A stretch of 64,000 nt of DNA from Chthoniobacterales bacterium (GCA_035274845.1 DATENU010000017.1:62001-126000); one strand, 5' to 3'; positions 7,713 to 16,857 are shown, counted from the first letter of the stretch. The notes: generated by a model not told the origin, from the sequence alone. Numbers and translations: made by a program.

Positions 7713-9080
7713 ATGGACGAGAAGCATTCTCAGCTATGGCAGAAACTGTCGGTTGCTCTCAAGCCGCAGGTCAGCCCGGACACTTTTAAGCGCTGGTTTT
7801 CCGCCGTAAAACTCGTCGACGCGACCGATGAGACGCTGACATTTCGGGTTCCAAACAATATTTACCAATTCTGGATCGAGAGTAATCACATGGCCGCCTT
7901 GCAGGCCGCAATTGTAACCGCGTTCGGCGCACCGCGCGTCGTGAACTTCTCTACCGGCGCTGACGGATCGACCAAAAAGGAAGATGCCGAGGTCGCGGAA
8001 ATTTCGGCCAAGGAATTTGCCAGCGACACGGGCCGCGACGCCAAACAATCCAGCAGTCCGCTCGGCCTGAATCCGCGCAACAACTTCGAATCGTTCGTGG
8101 TCGGCCCGAACAACGAAATTGCACACGCCGCGAGCCTGGCGGTCGCCAAAACTCCGGCGCGCACCTACAACCCGCTTTTCATTTACGGTGGCGTGGGACT
8201 TGGCAAGACGCACCTGATGCAGGCGATCGGCCAGTACGTCGGGATGAACAAAAAGGGCGCGAAGGTGATGTACCTTTCCAGCGAGGTATTCATCAATGAA
8301 TTCATCGACGCGATCCAGCACAACAACCTGGTCAAATTCCGGAAGCGTTATCGCCAGGCCGATTTGCTTTTGATCGACGACATTCAGTTTCTCGGCGGGA
8401 AGGAACGTTCGCAGGAGGAATTCTTCCACACGTTCAACACGCTTTTTGACGGCCATAAGCAGATCGTCCTTTCCAGCGACCGGCCGCCCTCCGAGATCGC
8501 GAACCTCGAGCATCGCCTTGTTTCCCGTTTCGAGTGGGGATTGACCGCGGAATTGCAGCCGCCGGATGTGGAGACGCGCATGGCCATTCTCCGAAAAAAG
8601 GCGCACACGCTGCAGATCAAACTGCGCGATGAAGTTTACGAGTTCCTGGCCAATCGCATCCGCACGAATGTGCGCCGGCTGGAAGGCGCGCTCATGCGCG
8701 TCGCCTCGTTCGCTTCCCTCAGCGGCAAAGCGTTGACCAACGACGTGGTCGAGCATCTGCTCAAGGATATCCTCCAGGAGGAAGCCCGGCACGCCGTGAC
8801 CATTGAGCAAATCCAACGGCGGGTGGCGGAACATTTCGACGTGCGCCTTGCCGACATGACGAGCAAGCGGCGCCCGGCCAATATCGCTTTTCCCCGCCAG
8901 ATCGCGATGTATCTCGCCCGCGAACTGACCAAGGCATCGCTCAACGAAATCGGTGATGCGTTTGGCGGACGCGATCACGGGACCGTTCTGCACGCCTGCA
9001 AACTGGTGAAGCGGCGGATGCAGGAGCAGGACAACATTCGCCAAACCATCTCATTCATCGACAGCGCCCTCCAGCGCTGA
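7713..9080 (+). CDS. dnaA: Chromosomal replication initiator protein DnaA
   Basis: A 455-residue protein with the four DnaA domains. Domain I (1-75) has the usual LWQKLSVALKPQVSPDTFKRW pattern in shortened form and is followed by a short linker (about 80-120). The AAA+ domain has Walker A GGVGLGKT (159-166), Walker B LLLIDD (218-223) and sensor SSDRPP. The C-terminal DNA-binding domain carries the DnaA signature GRDHGTVLHACK (419-430). It binds origin DnaA boxes and opens oriC. No Shine-Dalgarno motif lies before the ATG (leader TTAACAAGTCGGC). It is followed after 90 bp by dnaN in the classical order. Confidence 0.97.
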   Translation: MDEKHSQLWQKLSVALKPQVSPDTFKRWFSAVKLVDATDETLTFRVPNNIYQFWIESNHMAALQAAIVTAFGAPRVVNFSTGADGSTKKEDAEVAEISAKEFASDTGRDAKQSSSPLGLNPRNNFESFVVGPNNEIAHAASLAVAKTPARTYNPLFIYGGVGLGKTHLMQAIGQYVGMNKKGAKVMYLSSEVFINEFIDAIQHNNLVKFRKRYRQADLLLIDDIQFLGGKERSQEEFFHTFNTLFDGHKQIVLSSDRPPSEIANLEHRLVSRFEWGLTAELQPPDVETRMAILRKKAHTLQIKLRDEVYEFLANRIRTNVRRLEGALMRVASFASLSGKALTNDVVEHLLKDILQEEARHAVTIEQIQRRVAEHFDVRLADMTSKRRPANIAFPRQIAMYLARELTKASLNEIGDAFGGRDHGTVLHACKLVKRRMQEQDNIRQTISFIDSALQR

Positions 9081-9170
9081 GGAGGACGCGGAATTCTCAC
9101 GCGCGAAGGAAAGGAGTTTGCGGTTGCCGAATAAAATCGTAAGCCTTACATCTTAGCTTTCCGCTCCTTC

Positions 9171-10268
9171 ATGAAATTCAGCGCCACCAAAGAAAAATTG
9201 CTCGAAGGTTTGCAGCAGGTGCAGAACGTCGTCAGCACCCGCACCACTCTTCCGATTCTCTCCAACGTCCTCCTCCAGGCCAAAGGAAGTGAGGTCCATT
9301 TGACGACGACCGACCTCGACGTGGGCGTGCGCGGAGGCTTCGAGGCGAACGTGGAGAAGGAAGGCGCCACGACTTTGCCGGCCCGCCGTCTGTTCACCAT
9401 CATCCGCGAATTGCCCTCGAGCGAAGTCCAGATCGAAGTCGACGGAAAAAACGCCGCTTCCATCCGTAGCGGGCAAAGTTATTTCAAGATTCTCGGCCTG
9501 CCCGAAGAAGAGTTTCCGCCCCTCCCGAAATTCGACAGCGCGAAGGTAATTACGATCCGGCAGAAGGATTTGCGCGATGGTCTGCGCAAAACCTCGTACG
9601 CCATTTCCACGGATGAGACGCGTTACGTTCTCAATGGTCTTTTGTTCAGCCTGAAGGAGAACAAACTTACCCTCGTCGCCACCGATGGGCGGCGGCTGGC
9701 CATGGTCGACATTGAGCTGGAATTCCCGCGCAGCCATGAGGCGGATATCATTGTCCCGACGAAGGCGGTCACGGAATTGTCCCGGCTTTTGACCGATGAC
9801 GGCGAAGTGAAGGTGAGCGTGGGGAGTGGCCAGATCGCGTTCGACCTCAACAACACGCTTTTGGTTTCGAAATTGATCGAAGGAAATTATCCAAACTACA
9901 AGCAGGTGATTCCCACCGAGACGAAGGAGCGCGTCACCCTCGAACGAGAGACATTTTTGAATTCGCTCCGCCGGGTTTCCCTGCTCGCGAGTGACAAGTC
10001 GAATTCGATTAAGCTGAATTTCACCAAGAACAATATCGACATCACCGCGAACACGCCGGAAGTCGGAGAGGCGAAGGAGTCCCTGGCGGTTGTCTATAAG
10101 GGGCGCGATTTCTCGATTGCGTTTAACCCGGAATTTTTCATGGCGCCGTTGCGCGCCCTGACCGAAGACGAAGTCTTCCTCGACCTCATCGACGAAATGA
10201 GCCCGGGCGTGCTGAAAATCCAGACGCCCTTCCTCTACGTCCTGATGCCGATGCGCATCAGCTCGTAA
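9171..10268 (+). CDS. dnaN: DNA polymerase III beta sliding clamp
   Basis: A 365-residue protein of standard length for the beta clamp, made of three similar domains of about 120 residues that form a ring dimer around DNA. Diagnostic parts are the N-terminal LLEGLQQVQNVVSTRTTLPI, the domain-2 region TDETRYVLNGLLF with VATDGRRLAM, and the C-terminal PFLYVLMPMRI that ends nearly every bacterial clamp and lies near the partner-binding pocket. The leader before the ATG is pyrimidine-rich (CTTTCCGCTCCTTC) with no Shine-Dalgarno motif. It probably shares regulation with dnaA. Confidence 0.97.
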   Translation: MKFSATKEKLLEGLQQVQNVVSTRTTLPILSNVLLQAKGSEVHLTTTDLDVGVRGGFEANVEKEGATTLPARRLFTIIRELPSSEVQIEVDGKNAASIRSGQSYFKILGLPEEEFPPLPKFDSAKVITIRQKDLRDGLRKTSYAISTDETRYVLNGLLFSLKENKLTLVATDGRRLAMVDIELEFPRSHEADIIVPTKAVTELSRLLTDDGEVKVSVGSGQIAFDLNNTLLVSKLIEGNYPNYKQVIPTETKERVTLERETFLNSLRRVSLLASDKSNSIKLNFTKNNIDITANTPEVGEAKESLAVVYKGRDFSIAFNPEFFMAPLRALTEDEVFLDLIDEMSPGVLKIQTPFLYVLMPMRISS

Positions 10269-10294
10269 GGCGGCGAGCGAGTCGTCTGTTGGAG

Positions 10295-10315
10295 CCGCTT
10301 CGGTATGCGAAGCGG
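10295..10315. terminator. Hairpin between convergent dnaN and the GT9 gene
   Basis: CCGCTTCG-GTATG-CGAAGCGG forms a perfect 8-bp stem with a five-base loop in the 60-bp gap between two convergent genes. It lacks a clear T-run, so it may be a weak bidirectional terminator or a fragment of a palindromic repeat; a related stem (CGCTTCG...CGAAGCG) occurs inside the element at 23924-24004. Confidence 0.45.
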
Positions 10316-10328
10316 ACAACGGCGTATC

Positions 10329-11258
10329 CTAGCCTGATTGCCACGCGGCCCGCACGGCAGCGGCGACCGTATCGAGACCGAGATTTTCCATTTTCCCATC
10401 CAGCGCCCGAAGCACGGTCACGTCTTTGTTCGTGGGCGCCCAGATCGCGGGATCAGTCCACCCGAAGAGGAGAACGCACCTCGCTCCGGCGGCTGCGGCG
10501 ATGTGCGAGATCCCGCTGTCATGCCCGACAAAGAAACCGCCTTCGAACAGCGCGGCCAACTGCGGAAGCGCCTGGTGCTTCACAAATCGCACTGGTTTCC
10601 CAATCCACGCCGATTCCAGGACTCTCACCCGCTTCTTGTCAGCTTCACCTGCGATAACCAGGAGCTCGTAACCGGCTGACAAAAGCAGGCCGCCAAGCTC
10701 AATCCAGTTCTCGACCGCCCAGTTCTTTGTTTCGCTTCCACTGCTGGGATGCAGCGCGATGGTTGGCGTCGACTTCTCTCCCAGATAACGCCTCGCCAGA
10801 CCGCGGTCCTCGGCACTCGGATAAATATGGGCGGCCGAATCTTCCAAATGCAGATCGAGCGCTTCGAGCGGCCGGGCCAGCTGAATTGCCGCGTGCGCGC
10901 TGTTGTCCAGCTTCGAGGGACCCACCAAAAGCTTTGCCGTCCCGCATCGCTTCAAATTGTCTTTCAGGATTCCGTCTGGATCGTGGAGATAAGTCACGAT
11001 CAAGTCGAACCCGCGGAAGTAGCTGACCGTCTCCGGAGGGAGCTCCGCATCCTTTGCGAAAAATTTCGCGAGCGAGGCAGACTCGATGGGGCGAATCGCG
11101 TCCGCGTAAAAACGCTTTTCGGCGAGCGCCGCAATCCGTGGGTAGCCGAGGATTTCCAGGTGCACCTTCGGGAACCGATCGCGGAGAAGCTTGAGCGCCG
11201 GCAGCGTCAGGACAAAATCCCCAATCGCGCCCCCGCGGAGAACGAGAATCCGGTTCAT
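10329..11258 (-). CDS. Glycosyltransferase family 9 protein (ADP-heptose:LPS heptosyltransferase-like)
   Basis: A 309-residue cytoplasmic protein of two Rossmann-like domains. The N-terminus ILVLRGGAIGDFVLTLPAL is the GT9 signature. The C-terminal domain has PTIALHPSSGSETKNW and later FVGHDSGISHIAAAAG, which forms the nucleotide-sugar site. The family adds heptose or related sugars to lipopolysaccharide core; the acceptor here is unknown. It lies on the reverse strand in the same direction as the membrane protein and miaB upstream, with a 34-bp gap. It supports a Gram-negative envelope. Confidence 0.88.
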   Translation of the reverse strand: MNRILVLRGGAIGDFVLTLPALKLLRDRFPKVHLEILGYPRIAALAEKRFYADAIRPIESASLAKFFAKDAELPPETVSYFRGFDLIVTYLHDPDGILKDNLKRCGTAKLLVGPSKLDNSAHAAIQLARPLEALDLHLEDSAAHIYPSAEDRGLARRYLGEKSTPTIALHPSSGSETKNWAVENWIELGGLLLSAGYELLVIAGEADKKRVRVLESAWIGKPVRFVKHQALPQLAALFEGGFFVGHDSGISHIAAAAGARCVLLFGWTDPAIWAPTNKDVTVLRALDGKMENLGLDTVAAAVRAAWQSG

Positions 11259-11292
11259 CGCAACGGTGGGCGGATACCGCCGCCGCGCCCGA

Positions 11293-11844
11293 TCAATAGC
11301 GCGTCACAGCGCAGGCCAGGATGGCGGCGCCGTAAAGGAGAGCAACGCCATGCGTGAGCCGCCAGCGCCCCATGGTGCGGGCGCTCCAATTAATCTGGTC
11401 CCGCAAAAGATACGGCATCGTGACCCAGATTAGTCCAATCACAATCAAGAGGTAGGCGAAGACCGTCACCAGGAGCCGGCTGGTTTCGCCGCGGAAAAAG
11501 GCGGCATCCAGGAGCGGTTCCGCGGAGAGCAGAAAGAGAATGCCAAGCGCTCGCGCGGCGAGAAATTCATCCACGAACCGCAGCACGAGGAGGAACCCGA
11601 TCGGGAGAATCACCAACAGCGGCTTTCGAAAGCTGCTGAATTCTCCCATCTCCATCGTCGCCAACAGCCAAAAGCTCCAGAAAAAGGCCAGAGTTAAGAG
11701 TGCAAAACCAGCCACTCGAGACCGCGGCAAACTACGGGCAACAGCCTGGGCTGAAGCGGGTTTGATCAGGCCGCCAAGACCGAGGAGCAGCAAGAAAACA
11801 CCCGCGATAAATCCAGCGGTTTGGAGCGACAGATGATAAATCAT
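11293..11844 (-). CDS. Membrane protein of unknown function
   Basis: A 183-residue protein with about five or six hydrophobic helices (near residues 7-27, 44-65, 75-92, 98-112, 123-144 and 163-180) and no catalytic motif that I recognise. Its ATG overlaps the miaB stop by four bases (ATGA), so it is translated with miaB, and the GT9 gene follows. Envelope-related function is a guess from position only. Confidence 0.7.
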   Translation of the reverse strand: MIYHLSLQTAGFIAGVFLLLLGLGGLIKPASAQAVARSLPRSRVAGFALLTLAFFWSFWLLATMEMGEFSSFRKPLLVILPIGFLLVLRFVDEFLAARALGILFLLSAEPLLDAAFFRGETSRLLVTVFAYLLIVIGLIWVTMPYLLRDQINWSARTMGRWRLTHGVALLYGAAILACAVTRY

Positions 11845-13214
11845 GCGAAATCCGGAGACGGTTGCATGACCGGCGTTCCATACAAGCTGAATCCATTCGC
11901 CTGGGCGACATGGATGTCGAAGATCTGACCGGCCAGGTCCGGCTTTCCCTCGAAGACGACGATCTTGTTCGTGCGCGTCCGGCCCATGAGCCGGGCGGCA
12001 TTCGTCCGGCTTGGTCCCTCACAGAGAATTTCGAGATCGCGGCCAACAAGACGTTCGTTGGCGCGATGGGCGGAAGCATCGACCACGCTCAGCAGGTCCC
12101 GGTTGCGTTCCTCTTTCACGCGTTCCTCGACCTGCTCCATCGCCGCGGCCGGAGTGTCCTGACGAGTCGAGTAGCGAAAGACGAAGGCGTTATCGAACTG
12201 AATTTCTTCAACCAGGTCTCGGGTCCGCTGGTAATCGTCTTCGTCTTCGTGGGGAAACCCGACAATCACGTCGGTGGTAATCGCAATCTCGTCGCGCGTC
12301 CGGCGAATTCGCTCGACCAGCGATCGATATTTTTCGGCCGTGTAAGGGCGATGCATCGCCTTCAAAATCCGGTTCGACCCGGATTGCAGCGGGAGGTGAA
12401 CGTGCTCCGCGAGTTTCGGCAATTCGGCGAGAGCCCGGAGCAGGTCGTCGCGAAATCCAATCGGATGCGGCGAAGTAAAGCGGAGGCGCTCCAGGCCGTC
12501 GATCTCATGAACCGCTTCCAACAACTGCACGAACGGGCTTTTGCCGTCGACGGAGGCAAACTCGCGCCGGCCATACAGGTTCACGATTTGTCCCAGAAGA
12601 GTGATCTCCTTCACCCCCCGGGCGACGAGATCGCGCGCCTCGCGCACAATTTCGGCGATGGAACGGCTTCGCTCAGCGCCGCGGGTTTGGGGCACAATGC
12701 AAAAAGTGCAATGCATATTGCAGCCCTGCATGATCGAAACGAAGGCGGTCGCCTGCCGGTCTTTGACTTCGTGATCGCGAATAGTCTCCGCGGAACCGGC
12801 CTCTTCTTCTGTGTCACAAATCGAAAAGCGAACGTCGTCCATTTGCCGGGTCCGCTTTTTCTCCACGAGCTCGTCGATGTAATCCGCGACCCGATGAAAT
12901 TTTTGGGTTCCCACGACGAGATCCAGATGCGGAACTTCGGCGAAAAGCCTGTTTCCCCGCGCCTGCGCCATGCAACCCAGGAAGCCAAAGACCACTTCCG
13001 GCCGGCGCCGGGCGATTTGCCCCAGCATTCCCATCTTCCCGAGCGCCTTTTGCTCGGCCATGTCCCGCACACTGCAGGTGTTGAGCAAGACCACGTCCGC
13101 ATCCGTTTCCTGGGCGGCGCGTTCGTAACCCCGCGCCAGCAGAGAATGGGCGACCTGTTCCGAGTCGCGCTCATTCATCTGGCAGCCGTAGGTTTTGATG
13201 AAGAATTTCGGCAT
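11841..13214 (-). CDS. miaB: tRNA-2-methylthio-N6-dimethylallyladenosine synthase (MiaB)
   Basis: A 457-residue radical-SAM methylthiotransferase that modifies A37 of tRNAs reading UNN codons. The UPF0004 domain has Cys11, Cys47 and Cys81 as ligands of the auxiliary [4Fe-4S] cluster. The radical SAM motif is CNMHCTFC (Cys165, 169, 172), and the C-terminal 60-70 residues form the RNA-binding TRAM domain. YGCQMNERDSE near the start is the MiaB hallmark that separates it from RimO and MtaB. I use the ATG at 13214, giving MPKFFIKTYGCQMN; the 41-residue upstream extension has no family match. Confidence 0.95.
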   Translation of the reverse strand: MPKFFIKTYGCQMNERDSEQVAHSLLARGYERAAQETDADVVLLNTCSVRDMAEQKALGKMGMLGQIARRRPEVVFGFLGCMAQARGNRLFAEVPHLDLVVGTQKFHRVADYIDELVEKKRTRQMDDVRFSICDTEEEAGSAETIRDHEVKDRQATAFVSIMQGCNMHCTFCIVPQTRGAERSRSIAEIVREARDLVARGVKEITLLGQIVNLYGRREFASVDGKSPFVQLLEAVHEIDGLERLRFTSPHPIGFRDDLLRALAELPKLAEHVHLPLQSGSNRILKAMHRPYTAEKYRSLVERIRRTRDEIAITTDVIVGFPHEDEDDYQRTRDLVEEIQFDNAFVFRYSTRQDTPAAAMEQVEERVKEERNRDLLSVVDASAHRANERLVGRDLEILCEGPSRTNAARLMGRTRTNKIVVFEGKPDLAGQIFDIHVAQANGFSLYGTPVMQPSPDFA

Positions 13215-13269
13215 GAGCGGGGGAGAAGAATGGCACAGGAGCCGCCGGCGCGCCATGGCCGGCTCGGCG

Positions 13270-14052
13270 TCAAGGAGGCGTGGCGAAACGTCCCGGGAAC
13301 GGGTCCGCCTTGAGCCGCCGTTGGGCATCCCGATCAATCAGCGGATTGGTGCCGCGCTCGTGGAAAAGCGCGATTCCGATCACGCCCACGTTACGCGTGT
13401 CGCCATACTTCTGGTTGGCGTAGGATTCGCGAACCGGGCCGAATCGAAACGCGGCCACGGCGTCCGTGCTTTGCCGAAAACCTTCCACCACCAGTTGCCG
13501 ATGCGGTTCAATGAGGTAGCCGCGTTTTCGGAATGAAGCCGTCCTGCCGTCCATGACATCGAGCCCGTCCACCGAAAGGACTACTTCCAGGCGCAAGTCG
13601 CTCCGATTGCGAACGACGATGGAGTAGCGGCGTCCTTCCTCGCCCACCACGAACCAGCGATCGCCGACAACGAGGCCGGGCAAAAAGCTCCCGCTTTGGT
13701 CGCGCAACCCAACGGACACGAGATTTCCGGCAGGCGCTCGAAGCAACGGCCATTGCCTCCGGGCGTTGGCGGCTCCAGCCATCGCCTGGATTCCAGCCGC
13801 GTTGTTGTAGTAGATTGCCGCCGTGGCGAGGGGCTGCGGGCTCGCCCGGAGGAACGTCGTAGCCGTGACCCGCGAATCGCGGGTTTCACCCCATTTCGTT
13901 CCCAACCCGGGCCGATCACGCGGCGGCGAGGCATAATGGTCTGTTTCCGCGGCAGCTGACGATCGGCTCGCGGTGGACGTAGGCTCCGGAGAAGAACAGG
14001 AGGCGAGGACCAAAACGATGGCAATGAGAGTCAGGAGGTAGCGAAGCTTCAT
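13270..14052 (-). CDS. Lipoprotein of unknown function
   Basis: A 260-residue protein with a lipoprotein signal peptide: a hydrophobic stretch ending in the lipobox LASC (Cys about residue 19), then a Ser/Thr-rich linker. The mature domain is strand-rich with repeated polar motifs such as GDRWFVVGEEGRRYSIVVRN and VEVVLSVDGLDV-like turns. It could be a beta-sandwich involved in surface binding, but no family is recognised. It lies upstream of miaB on the same strand with a 55-bp gap. Confidence 0.7.
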   Translation of the reverse strand: MKLRYLLTLIAIVLVLASCSSPEPTSTASRSSAAAETDHYASPPRDRPGLGTKWGETRDSRVTATTFLRASPQPLATAAIYYNNAAGIQAMAGAANARRQWPLLRAPAGNLVSVGLRDQSGSFLPGLVVGDRWFVVGEEGRRYSIVVRNRSDLRLEVVLSVDGLDVMDGRTASFRKRGYLIEPHRQLVVEGFRQSTDAVAAFRFGPVRESYANQKYGDTRNVGVIGIALFHERGTNPLIDRDAQRRLKADPFPGRFATPP

Positions 14053-14169
14053 ACGAATGCTATTTGAACCGAACCCGAAGCGGTTCGCGAACAGAATCGG
14101 GCGGCGGGGCCCAGATTGGGACGCTGTAAGCTTGCGCTCTCCTCACCCATTCCATTTTAATCGCGCGCA

Positions 14170-15039
14170 ATGAGCGAAGACACGGCGGCTATTGGCATCA
14201 TCGGCGGGAGCGGCCTCTACCAAATGGAGGGCGTCGAAAACCCGACCGAGCTCCGAGTTTCCACGCCGTTTGGCGATCCGTCCGATGCCTTGATCGGCGG
14301 GCAACTGCAGGGCCGCCAGGTTTACTTCCTTCCGCGCCATGGACGCGGACATCGCCTCCTGCCCCACGAACTGAATCACCGGGCGAACATTTATGCCCTT
14401 CGCTCGCTGAATGTCCGCTGGATTATTTGCGTCACCGCAGTCGGCAGCTTGCAGGAGAAATACGCGCCGCGCGACATCCTGCTGCCCTCGCAGTTTTTCG
14501 ATCGTACGAGTCAGCGCGCCATCCACACATTCTTCGGCGACGGGATCGCGGCCCACATCGGCTTTGCCGACCCGATCTCGACGGACTTGCGCAACATTCT
14601 GGCGGAATCGGCGCGAACCCTGGGGGTCAATGTTCATAACGGCGGGACCTACGTGAACATGGACGGGCCCGCCTTCTCGACTCGAGCCGAATCCGAGCTG
14701 AATCGACGCAACGGCTTCGACGTAATCGGGATGACCAATGTCCCCGAAGCCAAGCTGGCGCGCGAAGCGGAGATCGCTCTCGCAACCCTGGCTATGATTA
14801 CCGATTACGACTGCTGGAAGGTCGAAGAAGAGCCGGTTTCCGCCCAGACCGTCTTCGAGCATTTGATCGCGAATGCTGAAACCGCTAAAAAGATCCTGGT
14901 CGCAGCCATCCCCCGGATCCCCACCGAGCCAAACTGGCCTGAACATCGGGCCCTGGACACCGCCCTGGTCACGGATCGGAAGCTCTGGCCGGCGGCGACC
15001 AAGGCCAAACTGGGGCCGATTTTGGGCCGGTTTACCTAG
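14170..15039 (+). CDS. mtnP: S-methyl-5'-thioadenosine phosphorylase
   Basis: A 289-residue class II purine nucleoside phosphorylase-type enzyme that splits methylthioadenosine into adenine and methylthioribose-1-phosphate for methionine salvage. Marks are the phosphate loop GIIGGSGLYQMEG, FLPRHGRGHRLLPHELNHRAN (shown by its first part FLPRHGRGH), and the substrate region GGTYVNMDGPAFSTRAES. This is the MTAP pattern rather than inosine/guanosine phosphorylase. The leader has no Shine-Dalgarno motif. It stands alone between a reverse lipoprotein gene and a small forward lipoprotein gene. Confidence 0.92.
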   Translation: MSEDTAAIGIIGGSGLYQMEGVENPTELRVSTPFGDPSDALIGGQLQGRQVYFLPRHGRGHRLLPHELNHRANIYALRSLNVRWIICVTAVGSLQEKYAPRDILLPSQFFDRTSQRAIHTFFGDGIAAHIGFADPISTDLRNILAESARTLGVNVHNGGTYVNMDGPAFSTRAESELNRRNGFDVIGMTNVPEAKLAREAEIALATLAMITDYDCWKVEEEPVSAQTVFEHLIANAETAKKILVAAIPRIPTEPNWPEHRALDTALVTDRKLWPAATKAKLGPILGRFT

Positions 15040-15087
15040 GAGAAATCCGGTTTCGCAAAAATGCGTCGCGGCTCGCAAAAAAGATTC

Positions 15088-15117
15088 TTGCCAAATCGGC
15101 CGGAAATATAGTAATTA
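15088..15117 (+). promoter_or_regulatory. Candidate sigma-70-type promoter for the small lipoprotein gene
   Basis: TTGCCA (15088-15093) and TAATTA (15112-15117) are separated by 18 bp in an AT-rich stretch about 50 bp upstream of the ATG at 15168. The match to -35/-10 consensus is moderate and the call rests on sequence alone. Confidence 0.35.
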
Positions 15118-15167
15118 TAAAGACCGTCGGGAGATTCCCGCCTAAGCACTACAGAGTTCAAATCAAA

Positions 15168-15422
15168 ATGATCACGAAAATTACTGCCGGTTTGCTCGCC
15201 GTCACTCTCCTTGCCGCTTGCGAGACCACTACCACGACCGCGAAACGCACCACGCTCCGCGAGATGAACGCCACCCGCCTGGCGTCGACCGACACCACCG
15301 AGCCCGCTCCTCCGGCGGAAGGACCCGAAGATGCCATTGCGACAGGGCCGCTCGACCCGATCAAAAATCCGGCGGTGGTCCCGTCACCGTTGCTCCGCGC
15401 GAACGCTGCGGGCGGTCTCTAA
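15168..15422 (+). CDS. Small lipoprotein of unknown function
   Basis: An 84-residue protein with a lipoprotein signal peptide ending in the lipobox LAAC (Cys19), then a Thr-rich segment and a Pro/Ala/Glu-rich tail. It has no recognisable domain and is likely anchored in the envelope as a short disordered protein. It is transcribed on its own from the AT-rich region upstream and converges with the DD-carboxypeptidase gene, 16 bp apart. Confidence 0.7.
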   Translation: MITKITAGLLAVTLLAACETTTTTAKRTTLREMNATRLASTDTTEPAPPAEGPEDAIATGPLDPIKNPAVVPSPLLRANAAGGL

Positions 15423-15438
15423 TCAAACCCGACCCGCG

Positions 15439-16362
15439 TCACATCCAGAGGCCCCAGGAAAGCAGCGCGGACGCGTCCTGCCAGACGCCCGATTTGCTGT
15501 CCCCAAGGACGACCACAATAATGTCCCGCCCCGGCCGCGCGCCGCTGGCGATCAGGCAATGCCCGGCGGCTTCGGTGTAACCAGTCTTCATCCCGTTGCA
15601 ATAGGCAAGCCGTTTTAACACCTTGTTGGTATTCTCCAATTCTCTAAGGCGGCCGTTCGAATAGCGGAAGACCAGGTTCGGCAGACAGACGATCGAACGA
15701 ATGGTGCTATTGGCGTAGGCGGCCTTCGCGATAATCGAAAGGTCGCGCGCGGAAGAATACTGGCCGGGCACGGGGAGACCGTTCGGGTTTACAAAATGGG
15801 AGTGGGTCGCGCCGAGCTCGCGGGCCTTCTGGTTCATCAGGTCGGCGAAAGCTTCCACGCTTCCCGCTGAATCGCGGGCCAGGCAACGGGCCACGTCATT
15901 CGGGCTCTTCACGAGCAGGGCGCGCAATAGATCGATCCGTTGATAGGTTTCCCCCGGCTTTATGTTGAGCCTCACCGGCTCGGCTAGCGTGTCTACATGC
16001 TCCACTGTCACCTGCCGATCGAGAAAGCCGCGTTCCGCGACAATCAAAGCCGTCAGCAGTTTTTGGGTGCTGGCGGCGGCGCGGGGCGCGTCGGCGTTCT
16101 TCTCATAGAAGATTTCTCCGGATCGGGCATCGATCACCATCACGCTGGCAGCCCGCGTGGACGGCGCGATTTTCGAGACCGAACCCGGCGGCGGCGCCAC
16201 CGGCTCGGCTTTCCGGACTTCCGAAATTCCATCCGGCACGTCCATCGGGCGGACGGCTTTGAAGGTCTGCTTTGATTTCGGCTTCGCCGCGACGCAAAGA
16301 AGCGCGAGGACAATCGTGCAAAGAAATGCGGTTGTTTCCCTTCGGCGTCTCATGGGCAGCAA
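15439..16362 (-). CDS. dacA: D-alanyl-D-alanine carboxypeptidase (DacA/peptidase S11 family)
   Basis: A 307-residue serine peptidase that trims terminal D-Ala from peptidoglycan stem peptides. After an N-terminal hydrophobic export signal (about residues 10-28) and a basic, Pro-rich linker come the three S11 motifs: S-x-x-K in ASTQKLLTAL, S-x-N in VKSPNDVARCL, and K-T-G in GMKTGYTEAAGHC. It lacks the C-terminal domain and amphipathic anchor helix of E. coli PBP5, so it is a short form. The next gene upstream, glyoxalase, ends 45 bp before its start. Confidence 0.92.
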   Translation of the reverse strand: MLPMRRRRETTAFLCTIVLALLCVAAKPKSKQTFKAVRPMDVPDGISEVRKAEPVAPPPGSVSKIAPSTRAASVMVIDARSGEIFYEKNADAPRAAASTQKLLTALIVAERGFLDRQVTVEHVDTLAEPVRLNIKPGETYQRIDLLRALLVKSPNDVARCLARDSAGSVEAFADLMNQKARELGATHSHFVNPNGLPVPGQYSSARDLSIIAKAAYANSTIRSIVCLPNLVFRYSNGRLRELENTNKVLKRLAYCNGMKTGYTEAAGHCLIASGARPGRDIIVVVLGDSKSGVWQDASALLSWGLWM

Positions 16363-16407
16363 TTTAGAAGCAATACTTTTGCTCGCGCAAGCAGTTGGAT
16401 GATCCGT

Positions 16408-16794
16408 TCAGTCGCCGGTCCCGCGCTGAATTAGCTCGATTTCGTAGCCTTCCGGAGCGTCGATAAACGCAATCGCGCCATTCTTCCCATTGGGGTGGGG
16501 CCCATCTGAAAGCGGATAACCCTTCCTGGCCGATTCGCGGGCGAACTGCTCGATGTCGTCCACTTCAAAGGCGAGATGAGTCAGATCAGGGCCGACGATT
16601 ACCGGCCCGCTTCCGTCGAATTTGCAGATCTCGATTTCCTCCTCGCTGCCGGGCGCTTTGAAGAAGACCAGTTGCGAGCCGCGGCCGGAAGTGTGCCGGC
16701 GCGTTTCTTCCAAACCGAGAACGTCCTTGTAAAATGAAACCGTTTTTTCCAGGTCGGTAACGCGGTAACGAGTGTGGAGAAGCTTTTTGACCAT
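16408..16794 (-). CDS. Glyoxalase/VOC-family protein (lactoylglutathione lyase-like)
   Basis: A 128-residue single-domain vicinal-oxygen-chelate protein. The start MVKKLLHTRYRVTDLEKTVSFY matches glyoxalase I, with His7 a probable metal ligand. LTHLAFEVDD supplies the second His and EIELIQ near the end the final Glu. The ATG at 16794 is chosen because it directly precedes the family N-terminus; an earlier in-frame start adds 21 unrelated residues. Methylglyoxal detoxification is likely, but other VOC reactions are possible. Confidence 0.85.
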   Translation of the reverse strand: MVKKLLHTRYRVTDLEKTVSFYKDVLGLEETRRHTSGRGSQLVFFKAPGSEEEIEICKFDGSGPVIVGPDLTHLAFEVDDIEQFARESARKGYPLSDGPHPNGKNGAIAFIDAPEGYEIELIQRGTGD

Positions 16795-16857
16795 GGCGCC
16801 AATTACTTGCCCGTGCTTGCTGCGAATTTCAAACCCTAATGGCGAGGTTACCCCCAC

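Noticed and set aside
7734-9044. Long reverse-strand ORF of 436 codons opposite dnaA
   Set aside because: It lies entirely on the antisense of dnaA, whose domains are complete. Long antisense frames are expected in GC-rich genes; the encoded protein has no recognisable motif.
9153-10319. Reverse-strand ORF of 388 codons opposite dnaN
   Set aside because: Same reason; it covers the beta clamp gene with no family features.
11862-13313. Forward ORF of 483 codons opposite miaB
   Set aside because: miaB is intact on the other strand with all cysteines; this is a shadow frame.
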